Shown piece after piece: positions 1-8,592 of a DNA stretch of 64,000 bases (the stretch's first letter is position 1; each line of letters starts with the position of its first letter). A model generated the notes under the pieces. It was not told where the DNA came from. It searched no databases and worked only from the letters and a program-made list of their open reading frames with translations. The DNA comes from Pseudofrankia saprophytica. GTDB taxonomy: Bacteria; Actinomycetota; Actinomycetes; Frankiales; Frankiaceae. Location: NCBI RefSeq assembly GCF_000235425.2, contig NZ_KI912266.1, positions 6,022,907-6,086,906 on the forward strand, in the 5' to 3' direction. Both the position numbers and the translations under genes were made by a program.

Positions 1-1173
1 CGGGCCGCCGGCACGGGTCGCCGCCGGCGACGGCGTGGCGAGCTGGGCACGCCGGGCCGCGACCCGCTGCTCGTCGACACCCAGCGCCTTGATCTTCGCG
101 CTGAGCGCCCGCAGGGTGGGGCCGACGTCGCCCTCCAGGTACTGGTCGGCGCCGAGCACCTGGTAGGCCATCACCGGCCGCTGCGGCACGTCGTCGATCA
201 CCAGCACCTCGGCGTCCGCGGGCCGGTTGCTCGGCGGGTACCAGGGCGCCCGGCAGCAGGCGAGCACGATCAGGTCCGCGTCGCGGGTGAGCGCCCCGGC
301 CTCGCCGCCGCGGTGCAGCGGGCTGGTGCGCGGGAAGTTCGCGCACACCGCCGACTGCGGCTCCACCACCGGGACCGCGAGCAGCTCGGCGAGCTCGACC
401 AGCGCCCCGAACCCGTCCGGCGCCCGCCCCACCGACTCGGTGATCAGCACCGGCCGTTCGGCGGCCAGCAGCCGGCGGGCGGCCCGCTCCAGCTCATCGT
501 CGGTGCTGACCCGCCGCCCCGCCGGCGCCACCGGCCGCACGTCCGCCCGGGCCGCGTCCCAGGGCGCGAGCAGCACCTCGACGGGCACGTTCAGGTACAC
601 CGGCCCGGCGGGCCCGCGCACCGCCAGCTCCGCGGCGCGCACCACCGACCCGTACAGCGTGCCGACGTCGCCGACCTGCGACGACCACTTCACCCACGGT
701 GCCGCGAACGCCTGCGGCCCGCCGACCATCGACAGGTTGCGGTACCACTGCGACCCCGGGTCCACGGCGCCCGCGCCGGCCGACAGACCTTCGCCGTAGG
801 TCAGCGACTCGGCCGAGCAGACGACCATCCCGGCCCCGGCGAGCAGCGCGCCGTGGATGCCGCAGGCACCCTGCAACAGGCCGGGGCCGGCGTGCAGCAG
901 CACCAGCTGCGGGCGGCCGGTGACCAGGCCGTAGCCGGTCGCCATCGCCACGGCGAGCGTCTCGTGCATGAGGTCCAGGTAGCGGGGGCCCTCGGCGCCG
1001 TCGCGTGCCTGGCGGGCGAGCGCCTCCCACACCGGGGCCCACTCGGACCCCGGCGAGGAGAAGATCACGTCGACGCCGAGGCTTCGGCAGGCGGCGAGGA
1101 TCGCCTCGCCGCCGTCGGCCCGGTCGACCCCCGCCCGGCCGCCAGCCGCGCCGCCGGTGCCCGGACCGGTCAC
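1..1173 (-). CDS. ThDP-dependent enzyme, acetolactate synthase/benzoylformate decarboxylase-like (3' truncated by window)
   Basis: N-terminal two thirds of a thiamine-diphosphate enzyme of the acetolactate synthase family, read by translating the minus strand. The start is GTG at 1173, overlapping the stop of the preceding amidohydrolase by four bases (GTGA), which implies translational coupling. The first 100 residues carry the Pyr-domain layout: 'GGEAILAACRSLGVDVIFSS', then 'MHETLAVAMATGYG', whose Glu fits the ThDP-activating glutamate, then a Gly-rich 'LLHAGPGLLQGACGIHGALL'. The gene runs off the left edge after 391 codons, whereas family members are about 530-600 aa, so the C-terminal ThDP-binding GDG motif is not visible. 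Operon partners (amidohydrolase, FAD oxidoreductase, aldehyde dehydrogenase) suggest a keto-acid decarboxylase or carboligase in catabolism rather than IlvB itself. Substrate unknown. Confidence 0.8.
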   Translation of the reverse strand, partial: MTGPGTGGAAGGRAGVDRADGGEAILAACRSLGVDVIFSSPGSEWAPVWEALARQARDGAEGPRYLDLMHETLAVAMATGYGLVTGRPQLVLLHAGPGLLQGACGIHGALLAGAGMVVCSAESLTYGEGLSAGAGAVDPGSQWYRNLSMVGGPQAFAAPWVKWSSQVGDVGTLYGSVVRAAELAVRGPAGPVYLNVPVEVLLAPWDAARADVRPVAPAGRRVSTDDELERAARRLLAAERPVLITESVGRAPDGFGALVELAELLAVPVVEPQSAVCANFPRTSPLHRGGEAGALTRDADLIVLACCRAPWYPPSNRPADAEVLVIDDVPQRPVMAYQVLGADQYLEGDVGPTLRALSAKIKALGVDEQRVAARRAQLATPSPAATRAGGP

Positions 1174-2066
1174 GGGGCCGGCTCCGCGACCGAGGCGGCC
1201 TCGGCGGCGACCGGCACCGGCCAGTCGAGGCACTCGCAGATCCCTCGGCCCATGACCCATTCGAGCTCCTCGGCGGTGAGGCCGAAGTGCTCGGTGAACT
1301 GGGCGATCGTGTCGGCGTAGGTCAGGCCGTGGCCCATGAGTCGGGTGAGGTCGGTACCCCAGAAGCAGCGCTTCGGGCCCATCGCGTCGACCATCTCTCG
1401 GACGTACTTGGCGAGGTTCAGATTCGGGAACGGGTGGGTCGAGTAGCCGGGGATCGCCGAGACCTTGACGTAGATGTTCGGGTGGACGTGCAGGTCGGCG
1501 GTCTCCTTGACCCAGTAGCCGATCGCGTCGTCGACGCAGCGGGCCATAATCCCCATGTGGTCGATGATGATCCGCAGCTCGGGGTGGCGGGTGGCGATGG
1601 CGCCGAGCTCGGCCTTCCAGATCGGGGCGTGCACCATCGTCCGGATGCCGAGCTCCTCGGCCAGCGGCCAGTACCAGTCGTTCGTGCCGTCGATCATCCA
1701 GTTCCGGTCGATCGGCCGGTGAAACGTGAGGCGCGTGCCCTTCACATACGGGTTCTGCGCGAAGTCCCGCATCATCGCCGCGCCCTCGGCGGGCTTGTTC
1801 TGCGGAATCCGCGCCATCACGCCGAACCGGTCCGGGTACGCCGCGCAGGCCTCGAGCGCGTAGTCGGTCCGGTCGCCCTCCCAGCTTGGCGGCAGGATCA
1901 GCGCCCGGTCCACCCCGGCGGCGTCCATCAGGCTCAGCGCCTCCTCGTAGGAGAACGCCTCCTCACGGTGCCCGTTGAGCCGGATCCGTTCCCGGGCGCC
2001 CGGGACCCAGGGACGGTCGGGCGTCTCTTCCTTCCAGATGTGGATCTGGGAGTCGACGATGAACAT
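1170..2066 (-). CDS. Amidohydrolase family (PF04909-type) TIM-barrel hydrolase/decarboxylase
   Basis: 298-aa metal-dependent amidohydrolase of the Amidohydro_2 group (2-pyrone-4,6-dicarboxylate lactonase and ACMSD relatives). The N-terminus 'MFIVDSQIHIWKEE' supplies the first-strand QIHIW motif (degenerate HxH), 'MVHAPIWK' and 'IIIDHMGIM' give later metal or active-site histidines, and 'FWGTDLTRL' has the conserved Asp after the last barrel strand. It starts at ATG 2066 behind a GAGGAA-like ribosome site. It overlaps the downstream ThDP enzyme by 4 bp and is separated by 164 bp from the upstream FAD oxidoreductase. That gap contains only degenerate GGCGGTTCG-type repeats. Likely hydrolyses or decarboxylates a cyclic acid intermediate; substrate not deducible. 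Confidence 0.85.
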   Translation of the reverse strand: MFIVDSQIHIWKEETPDRPWVPGARERIRLNGHREEAFSYEEALSLMDAAGVDRALILPPSWEGDRTDYALEACAAYPDRFGVMARIPQNKPAEGAAMMRDFAQNPYVKGTRLTFHRPIDRNWMIDGTNDWYWPLAEELGIRTMVHAPIWKAELGAIATRHPELRIIIDHMGIMARCVDDAIGYWVKETADLHVHPNIYVKVSAIPGYSTHPFPNLNLAKYVREMVDAMGPKRCFWGTDLTRLMGHGLTYADTIAQFTEHFGLTAEELEWVMGRGICECLDWPVPVAAEAASVAEPAP

Positions 2067-2230
2067 CGGTGCGGTTCCTCGCTTCGCTCGGTGGAGGCGG
2101 ACTGGACCTTGGAAACCAGCCCGGCGGCGGACGGCCGGGACGGCGCGACGGCGGCGGTTCGGGGACCGGCGGCTCGGCGATGGCGGTTCGTAGCGACGGC
2201 GGTTCGGGGCGATGGCGCGCGGATCGCGGC

Positions 2231-3490
2231 TCAGGCGACGGCGGCCAAGCGGTCGACGACGTGCTCGGCGATCGCGAGCGACGACGTCGCCGCCGGCGAC
2301 GGGGCGTTGCGGACCGCGGTCACCGGGCCGAGGCGGCTGATCCGGAAGTCGTCGACGAGCGCGCCGTCGGCGTCCACCGCCTGCGCCCGCACGCCGGCGG
2401 GAGCGCGCACGACGTCAGGGGCCCGCAGCTCGGGCACATAGGCGCGGGCGGCGGCGACGAACGCCCGTTTGGACAGCGACCCGCGCAGCTCCCGCGCCCC
2501 GGCCCGCCAGTGCTGGCGGAACAGCCGGCGGGCCCCCGGCCAGCGCAGCACCGCCGCGAACTCCCGCGGGCTGACGTCACGGCGTCGATATCCCTCGCGG
2601 GCCGCGGCGAGGACGGCGTTGGGGCCGATGTCCACGCTGCCGTCCACCCGCGGAGTCAGGTGCACGCCGAGGAACGGATAGGCCGGGTCCGGCACCGGAT
2701 AGACGAGGCCGCACACCAGGCCCGCCCGCTCGGGGACAAGCCGGTAGTACTCGCCGCGGAACGGTACGATCGCCGGCCCCGCGTCATCACCCGCGAGCCG
2801 CGCGACGACGTCGGACTGCAGCCCGGCGCACAGCACCACCCGGTCGAACCGGTACCGCTCCTCGCCGGCCCGCACCGACACACCGTCGACACCGTCCGGG
2901 GTCACGGCGGCGACCGGGGAGGCGAACAGCACCCGTCCGCCGGCGGCGCGCACGTCGTCCGCCATCGCGCGCGCCACGGCCCGGTAGTCGACGATCGCGG
3001 TCGTCGGCGAGTGCAGCGCCGCGACGCCGGTGACGTTCGGTTCCAGCTCCCGCAGCGCCGCCGGGTCGAGCCAGCGCACGCCCGGCACACCGTTGGCCTT
3101 CGCCCGCGCCTCGATACCGGCGAGCCGGCCGCGCTCGACCCCGTCGCGGGCCACGACGACCTTGCCGATCTCCTTGAACACCAGCCCGTGCTCGGCGCAG
3201 AACTCGCGCAGCAGCCCCGCGCCGCGCCGGCACAGCGTCGCCTTCAGTGAGCCGGGCTGGTAGTAGAGCCCGGCGTGGACGACCCCCGAGTTGTGCCCGG
3301 ACTGGTGGGTGGCGACGTCGTCCTCCTTCTCCAGGACCGTCACCTCGGCGCCGAGCTGGGCGAGCCGGCGGGCGACCGCGAGTCCGACCAGCCCCGCCCC
3401 GACCACCCCGACCCGCCATCCCGACCCCGCCGGCAAGACCTCCGTCACCGGGCGCTCGGACTGGCCGTTCCGCTCGGCGTCCACGCTCAC
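2231..3490 (-). CDS. lhgO: FAD-dependent oxidoreductase, L-2-hydroxyglutarate oxidase (LhgO)-like
   Basis: 419-aa DAO-superfamily flavoenzyme. The Rossmann dinucleotide motif 'VGVVGAGLVGLAVARRLAQL' near residue 25 and 'THQSGHNSGVVHAGLYYQPG' are hallmarks of L-2-hydroxyglutarate dehydrogenase/oxidase, which oxidises L-2-hydroxyglutarate to 2-oxoglutarate and passes electrons to quinone or oxygen. A 'FRGEYYRL' segment and C-terminal 'GVRAQAVDADGALVDDF' also fit. The chosen start is GTG 3490, which overlaps the aldehyde dehydrogenase stop by four bases (GTGA); the reading frame stays open far upstream, but that stretch is antisense noise over the aldehyde dehydrogenase. The gene symbol rests on motif resemblance only; a generic 2-hydroxyacid oxidase is possible. 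Confidence 0.82.
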   Translation of the reverse strand: MSVDAERNGQSERPVTEVLPAGSGWRVGVVGAGLVGLAVARRLAQLGAEVTVLEKEDDVATHQSGHNSGVVHAGLYYQPGSLKATLCRRGAGLLREFCAEHGLVFKEIGKVVVARDGVERGRLAGIEARAKANGVPGVRWLDPAALRELEPNVTGVAALHSPTTAIVDYRAVARAMADDVRAAGGRVLFASPVAAVTPDGVDGVSVRAGEERYRFDRVVLCAGLQSDVVARLAGDDAGPAIVPFRGEYYRLVPERAGLVCGLVYPVPDPAYPFLGVHLTPRVDGSVDIGPNAVLAAAREGYRRRDVSPREFAAVLRWPGARRLFRQHWRAGARELRGSLSKRAFVAAARAYVPELRAPDVVRAPAGVRAQAVDADGALVDDFRISRLGPVTAVRNAPSPAATSSLAIAEHVVDRLAAVA

Positions 3491-4950
3491 AGCGCGCCGC
3501 CGTGGCGGATCGCGACGGTCTTCACCCGGGTGTAGAAACGCGGACCTTCCAGGCCCTGTTCCTTGAATGGTGACCCGGAGTCGCCGAAGCCGCCGAAGGG
3601 CATGTGGACGTCCCATCCCGAGGTCGGCAGGTTCACCGAGACCTGCCCCGTGTTCGCCCGGTCGGCGAACGCGTGCGCCCGCGCCAGGCTGGTGGTGAAG
3701 ACGGCGGCGGCGAGGCCGAAGGCCGAGTCGTTGGTCGCGGCCACCGCGGCGTCGAACCCGTCGACGACCTGGACGACGACGACCGGGCCGAAAACCTCCT
3801 CGCGCCAGATGTCCATGGTCGTCTCGACGTCGGTGAGGACGGTCGGGGTGACGTAGCAGCCGTGCGCGAGCGGCTCGTCGCTCGGCGCCTCGCCCCCGGT
3901 GACGACGTGGGCTCCCTGCGCCCGTGCCCGGCCGATGTGCTCCAGCACGTCGGCGCGGTGGCGGGCGGAGACGAGCGGGCCCATGGTGGTCGCCGGCTCC
4001 GCGCCCGGGCCGAGGCGCACCTCGGCGGCGGCGCGCGCCAGACCGTCGACGACCTGGCCGGCGACCGCACGATCGACGATGACCCGGCTGGTGGCGGTGC
4101 AGCGCTGGCCCGCCTGGCCGAACGCGGCGGCGGCGACCGTCGCCACGGCGAGGTCGACGTCCGCGTCCTCGAGCACCACCGAGGCGTTCTTGCCACCCAT
4201 CTCGGTCTGCAGGCGCACGTTGCGGTCGGCGAGCCGCCGCTTGATCCGCTGGCCGACCGCGTTGCTGCCGGTGAACGACACGGCGGCCAGCCGCGGGTCG
4301 TCCAGCAGCGCGGCCTCGATCTCGCTCACCCGACCGGTCACCGTCGCGAAAACGCCGGACGGCAGGCCCGCCTCCCGCAATGCCTGTTCCAGGCGCAGGG
4401 CGACAAGTGGTGTCTCCGTCGCCGGCTTCAGAATCACCGCGTTTCCGGTCGCCAGCGCCGGCGCGATCTTTCTCGCCGGGGTGAGCAGCGGGTCGTTCCA
4501 CGGGGTGATGAGGCAGACGACGCCGAGCGGCTCTGTGCGCACACTCGTCTGCGTTCCGGGCCGGGAATCGACAAGCAGATAGCCGTAGGGCGCACGTGCC
4601 AGGCCCGCGTAGTAGTCAAGAAAGTCCGCGGACTTCTCGACCTCGATGGTCGCCTCGGCACGGGTCTTGCCCATCTCGGCGACCAGGTCCGCGGCGACGT
4701 CCTCCCGGCGGCTGCGCAGGTTGGCCGCGCCCGCCGCCAGCACCCGCGCCCGCTCGAGCGGCGACGTGTCCCGCCAGCGCGCCGCTCCCTCGGCCGCCGC
4801 GTCGTAGAGGGTGGTGACCTCCGCCGGCGACATGGCCGGTACCCGCCCCACCACCCGCCGCAGGTCGGCTGGGTCCAGCACGTCGATGAAGACGCCCTCG
4901 GGCGGTGACATGAGGGCCAAGCCCGGGCCTGTCGGCGCCGTTGGTGCCAT
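3487..4950 (-). CDS. NAD(P)-dependent aldehyde dehydrogenase
   Basis: 487-aa ALDH-superfamily enzyme, first gene of the minus-strand operon. Diagnostic residues are 'TPWNDPLLTPARKIAPALA' (cofactor-site PWN), 'LKPATETPL', 'SFTGSNAVGQRI' (Rossmann GxxxxG), 'EMGGKNASVVL' (general-base Glu) and 'GQAGQRCTATSRVIVD' (catalytic Cys). Start ATG 4950 is chosen over an in-frame GTG/ATG 33 codons upstream because GGGAG lies just before it and the upstream residues lack family resemblance. Oxidises an aldehyde to the acid; with the ThDP enzyme and FAD oxidase it could process decarboxylation-derived aldehydes. Substrate unknown. Confidence 0.9.
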   Translation of the reverse strand: MAPTAPTGPGLALMSPPEGVFIDVLDPADLRRVVGRVPAMSPAEVTTLYDAAAEGAARWRDTSPLERARVLAAGAANLRSRREDVAADLVAEMGKTRAEATIEVEKSADFLDYYAGLARAPYGYLLVDSRPGTQTSVRTEPLGVVCLITPWNDPLLTPARKIAPALATGNAVILKPATETPLVALRLEQALREAGLPSGVFATVTGRVSEIEAALLDDPRLAAVSFTGSNAVGQRIKRRLADRNVRLQTEMGGKNASVVLEDADVDLAVATVAAAAFGQAGQRCTATSRVIVDRAVAGQVVDGLARAAAEVRLGPGAEPATTMGPLVSARHRADVLEHIGRARAQGAHVVTGGEAPSDEPLAHGCYVTPTVLTDVETTMDIWREEVFGPVVVVQVVDGFDAAVAATNDSAFGLAAAVFTTSLARAHAFADRANTGQVSVNLPTSGWDVHMPFGGFGDSGSPFKEQGLEGPRFYTRVKTVAIRHGGAL

Positions 4951-5163
4951 GGGCTCCCGACCGTCCTCTCGCTCGCTACCGCGCCAGGGGCTGGTGCCCC
5001 GGCCGCTGATCGAGCACGATGGTAGGAGCGGTCCGCCGTCAGCGGACACACACAGAACCGCAAGCTAAGGTGTACGCCGCGGGCCACGACGGACGGCACG
5101 GACGGCGGGCGAGACGGTCCATGATGGGTTTCGTACGCCTGTCTATCCGCCGCCGGAGGATTT

Positions 5164-5514
5164 ATGAGCCACGTCGTCATCGTGCATTACCGGGCGCGCC
5201 CGGGCGCCGAGCAGAAGGTGGCGGACTCGCTGCGCGAAATGGTCAGGCACACCCGGGCAGAGCCCGGCAACACCGCCTATCACGTCGCTCGGTCGCCGAC
5301 GGATCCAGTGGTTTTCGCTATCTACGAGGAATACGTCGACGAGGCGGCGATGCGTGCGCACACCGAATCCGCGCATTTCGCCCGCTGGCTGCGCGAGGGC
5401 ACCCTGCCGTACCTCGCCGAACGGATCCGCCACGACCTGGCCGGCCTCGACCCGGCCGACCACGCCAGCCCAGCGGGCCAGCCCGGCGCGGGCCGGGCGG
5501 TGTCACGAGACTGA
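5164..5514 (+). CDS. Antibiotic-biosynthesis-monooxygenase (ABM) domain protein, quinol-monooxygenase-like
   Basis: 116-aa single-domain ferredoxin-like ABM protein. The pattern 'VIVHYRARPGAEQKVADSLR' followed by 'EPGNTAYHVARS', 'FAIYEEYVDEAAMRAHTESAHF' (E-x-Y/W ... H-x-x-S-x-H-F) is that of YgiN/ActVA-Orf6-type cofactor-free monooxygenases. It has an excellent ribosome site (GGAGGA, 5 bases before ATG 5164) and diverges from the aldehyde dehydrogenase operon across 213 bp, which must hold both promoters. The C-terminal 20 residues are an Ala/Gly/Pro-rich tail. May oxidise a quinol or aromatic product of the neighbouring pathway. Confidence 0.85.
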   Translation: MSHVVIVHYRARPGAEQKVADSLREMVRHTRAEPGNTAYHVARSPTDPVVFAIYEEYVDEAAMRAHTESAHFARWLREGTLPYLAERIRHDLAGLDPADHASPAGQPGAGRAVSRD

Positions 5515-5569
5515 GGCGGCAACAAAGCCGTCAGGCAGTCAGGCAGCCGGACCCTCAAGGAGGTCAACG

Positions 5570-5857
5570 ATGGTCGACATGCTCGAAGCGGACGCCCGGG
5601 TGGCGACCGACGCCGCGCCGCGCTACCTCAAGCAGCTCGCCTCCCACCTCGGCCGGCACTCCGAACCGGTCGAGACTCCCCACGGCACCATGCTGACGAT
5701 CGCCGGCGGCACCTGCCTGCTCACCGCCACTGGCGACGCACTCGTGCTGCACGCGACCGCGCCCGCGGCCGAGGACCTCGACCGCGTCAAGGACGTCGTC
5801 GGCCGCCACCTGGAACGCTTCGGCGCCCGCAACGAACTCACCGTCACCTGGACCTGA
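5570..5857 (+). CDS. DUF2218 family protein
   Basis: 95-aa protein of the DUF2218 type, recognised from the pattern 'A(x)RYLKQLASHLGRH ... GTCLLTA ... L..VKDVVGRHLERFGARNELTVTW'. The start ATG 5570 has a near-perfect AAGGAGG site eight bases upstream; longer in-frame ORFs lack one. DUF2218 members are small soluble proteins often next to siderophore-interacting or iron-related genes, but function is unproven. It sits 55 bp after the ABM protein, probably in the same transcript. Confidence 0.8.
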   Translation: MVDMLEADARVATDAAPRYLKQLASHLGRHSEPVETPHGTMLTIAGGTCLLTATGDALVLHATAPAAEDLDRVKDVVGRHLERFGARNELTVTWT

Positions 5858-5879
5858 CCATCCGGGCCTTCCCGCGCCC

Positions 5880-7095
5880 CGCGCTTCCCGCGGGCTGTGC
5901 ATGCCGATAATGCCATCCGCCCTGGTCAGGGTGGCCGCAGCCGTTGGGGCCGGTGGCTGCGCGAGGATGCCACCTCATGGTGCTTCGGCTGACCTACCTC
6001 GGTGTCACGAACGCGTTCGCGCTGCTGCGCCTGCTGCCCCGCAGCGATCACGACAAGGACATCGAGATCCTCACCCTGCGACACCAGATCGCCGTGCTGC
6101 ACCGCCAACTCGACGGCCACCGGCTCCAATTCCAACCCGCCGACCGCGCCCTGCTCGCCGCACTCCTGCACACGCTGCCGCGGCCAACCCTGCGCGACCT
6201 GCGGCTACTCGTGCGCCCGGAGACGGTGCTGCGCTGGCACCACACAACCTGATCGCCCGCTACCACGCCAGAGCTTCCCGCCCCAGACGGCGTGGCCGGC
6301 CCCGCACCGTGGCCTCGATCCGCACCCTGGTGCTGCGGCTGGCCCGGGAGAACAGCAGCTGGGGCTACCGGCGGATCCACGGCGAACTGCTGACCCTCGG
6401 CATCAAAGTCGCCCCGTCCACCGTCTGGGAGATCCTGTACCAGGCAGGCATCGACCCCGTGCCCGAGCGGACCGCTACCACCTGGGCCGGCTTCCTGCGG
6501 TCCCAGGCCCACGCGATCCTCGCCGCCGACTTCTTCGAAACGGTGACCCTGGCTGGGACCCGCCTGTACATCCTCGCGGTGATCGAACATTCCAGCCGCC
6601 GTATCCGGATCCTCGGCGCCACTGCTCATCCCACCACCGCGTGGGTGACCCAGGCCGCCCGTAACCTCGCCATGGACCTCCAGGACGCCGGCTCGACCGC
6701 CCGCTACCTCATCCGCGACCGCGACGGCAAGTACCCCGCCCTGTTCGACGCGATCCTGGCTGACGTCGGGATCGCAGTCGTGCGCAGCGGCGTCCGAGTC
6801 CCACGGATGAACGCGATCATGGAGCGGTGGGTGCGCAGCTGCCGCCGGGAACTCCTCGACCGAACCCTCATCTACAACCAGCGCCATCTCCTGCACACCC
6901 TGCGCACCTATGAGGCGTTCTATAACGCGCACCGTCCCCACCAGGGCATTGCCAACTCCAGACCGCTCCGGCCGCCGCCCGAACCGATCACCGCCCCGGA
7001 CCGGCTCACCCACCTCGACATCCGCCGGCGCGACCGGCTCGGCGGCATCCTGCACGAGTACGAACATGCGGCCTGACCTGCCCGGACGTACTTTT
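5880..7095 (+). mobile_element. Degenerate insertion sequence inserted in a serine recombinase gene
   Basis: The interval from just after the DUF2218 gene to the point where serine-recombinase coding resumes mid-domain (about 7095) behaves as an IS. It contains only the frameshifted transposase. Right of it, recombinase coding begins abruptly at 'FGRYKVWNRQRKDE', residues that normally lie in the middle of a large serine recombinase. The left end and any target duplication are not resolved by eye. Confidence 0.55.
5977..7076 (+). pseudogene. Integrase-core (rve/DDE) transposase, frameshifted
   Basis: Insertion-sequence transposase split into two frames. Residues from 5977 ('MVLRLTYLGVTNAFALLRLL ... 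HDKDIEILTLRHQIAVLHRQ ... LRDLRLLVRPETVLRWH') end at a stop at 6250-6252. The continuation 'HNLIARYHARASRPRRRGRP ... SWGYRRIHGELLTLG' is in another frame up to 7076. About two extra bases lie in a CA-rich run (6238-6248), consistent with dinucleotide slippage. The catalytic triad is visible: Asp in 'ILAADFFETV', Asp in 'YLIRDRDGKYPALFD', Glu in 'VPRMNAIMERWVRSC', plus the C-terminal 'HRPHQGI' motif. Family resembles actinobacterial integrase-core transposases of about 370 aa. Clear terminal inverted repeats could not be identified. Confidence 0.85.
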
Positions 7096-7993
7096 CGGCA
7101 GGTACAAGGTCTGGAACCGCCAACGCAAGGACGAGGTCCTCCTCGACGTCGAGGACGTCGGCCTCGGGCACACCACCAAACTGCGCTGGAACCCCGCCGA
7201 CGAATGGGTCTGGTCGGAGGAGACCGCCCACCCGGAGATCATCGACACCGAGACGTTCACCCAGGCACAACAACTCCTCGCCGGCCGGGGACGCGGCCCC
7301 GGCGACCAGAAGCGACCGCGCACCCGCCAGCCCTACGCGCTCCGGGGAGCGCTCTACTGCGGCGTTTGCGACCGCAAGATGCAAGGCCACACCGCCCGAG
7401 GCGTCGCCTACTACCGCTGCCGCTACCCACAGGAATACGCCCTCGCGAACACCGTCAGCCACCCCACCAACGTCTACCTCCGCGAGGACGCCATCCTGCC
7501 CGCCCTCGACAGCTGGCTCGCCCGCGCCCTCGCTCCCCCGCAGCTCTCCACGACTCTCGACGCCATGGTCGCGGCCCAGACCAGCACGACAGCCGATGAT
7601 CTCGCCTGCGAACAGGCCCGACGGGCCATCGAGGACAGCAACGCCAAACTGGCCCGCTACCGAGCCGCGCTGGACGCCGGAGCCGACCCCGCAGTCGTCA
7701 CCGGCTGGATCGCACAGGCCCAAGCGGAGAAGACCACCGCCGAGCGGGATCTCCGCGAGGCACGGCAAGGACAGGAGCGGCAGCTCACGCGCGAGGAGAT
7801 CAGCAGCCTGGTCGCGTCCCTGGGCGAGGCAGCCAAGGCGTTCGCCGAGGTGGAACCAGTGGAGAAGACGGACTTGTACCGCCATCTAGGCCTACGCCTG
7901 ACCTATCAGGTCGAGACCAACACGGTGAAGGCCTACCTGAAGATCGACGATGCCTACCGTGGGGTAATGGATCGTGTCCGAGGGGGGACTTGA
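7082..7993 (+). pseudogene. Large serine recombinase, C-terminal remnant (5' truncated)
   Basis: About 300 codons of the recombinase / zinc-ribbon / coiled-coil part of a large serine recombinase, without the N-terminal catalytic resolvase domain. Visible: 'GRYKVWNRQRKDEVLLDVED', 'KLRWNPADEWVWSEETAHPE', 'ALRGALYCGVCDRKMQGH' and 'YYRCRYPQEYALAN' (zinc-ribbon cysteines), then the Ala/Glu-rich helix and 'VEPVEKTDLYRHLGLRLTYQ'. The upstream part was replaced by the transposase. The stop at 7991-7993 lies inside the 3' end of the convergent tRNA-Leu gene, so the last six codons overlap the tRNA. An internal ATG at 7379 would give 204 aa, but such a product lacks the serine and would be inactive. 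Confidence 0.85.
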
Positions 7994-8059
7994 ACCCCCA
8001 CGCCCGTTAAAGGGCACTAGCACCTCAAGCTAGCGCGTCTGCCATTCCGCCACCCGGAC
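7975..8059 (-). tRNA. tRNA-Leu (anticodon GAG)
   Basis: Reads as a class II tRNA on the minus strand. Acceptor arms GTCCGGG (8059-8053) and CTCGGAC (7982-7976) pair with one G-U; discriminator A is at 7975. The D arm contains TGGCGGAATGGCAGACG, typical of tRNA-Leu. Anticodon stem CTAGC/GCTAG encloses TTGAGGT with anticodon GAG. A long variable arm (GCCC TTTAAC GGGC) follows, and the T-arm is GGGGGTTCAAGTCCCCC. No CCA is encoded. All stems are intact, so it is probably functional. A convergent recombinase remnant overlaps its 3' end. Confidence 0.95.
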
Positions 8060-8592
8060 CGGTGACTCCCGGGCTCACCGCCCGAGTGCAAAGCAGATGC
8101 TACACGGTCTCGCAGGGTGCCTGTCGCAACCCCAGACCACGGCTGGATCAAGGCCCGACAGCGGCCAGCACAGGCATCCGACGAGGTGGTGGAGGCGTCC
8201 GGCGTGCCATCGGCGACACGTTGCGCGGCTGGGCGATGGGCGATGGGCCTAGCTCTGGCGATGCAGATCGGCGTCGGTAGCGCGCTGGTGATCGACAGCG
8301 TCGGACTGCTACGCGAGCTCACTGGCGCACTACGCCCCGTCAGCCCCTGGCTGCGTGGACGTGACGACAAGCGTGTTGTTCTGGTGGCGCTTCGCCAAGG
8401 ACATGGCCTCATCGGCATGGTGAGCGTGCCCTTGGCGGTGACGGCCTTGGCGACCTTAGCGACGACCACCATGCCGGCTGGCCCCGATCGGGTGCACCCG
8501 TCCATCGCCGTGACAGGGCACGGGTACCGGCTCGCCCGCGGCTCGCGTCGCGTTGACGCCGAGAGCGGCCGAGGTCGCGCTGCTCTGGGTTG
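8060..8592. other. 533-bp stretch without a recognisable gene
   Basis: Upstream side of the tRNA-Leu gene. The minus-strand sequence directly before the tRNA includes a TTGCGA ... TAGCAT pair that could be its promoter, with imperfect spacing. Open frames occur on both strands (for example a hydrophobic plus-strand stretch around 8260-8480), but none has a convincing start, codon bias and family match together. I regard it as decayed mobile-region DNA. Confidence 0.5.

Noticed and set aside
2100..2230. GGCGGTTCG-like degenerate repeats in the gap between FAD oxidase and amidohydrolase considered as an array
   Set aside because: No constant period or dyad; looks like compositional simplicity.
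3566..4908. 434-codon plus-strand frame opposite the aldehyde dehydrogenase
   Set aside because: Antisense shadow: the opposite strand has a complete ALDH with catalytic residues and correct codon bias.
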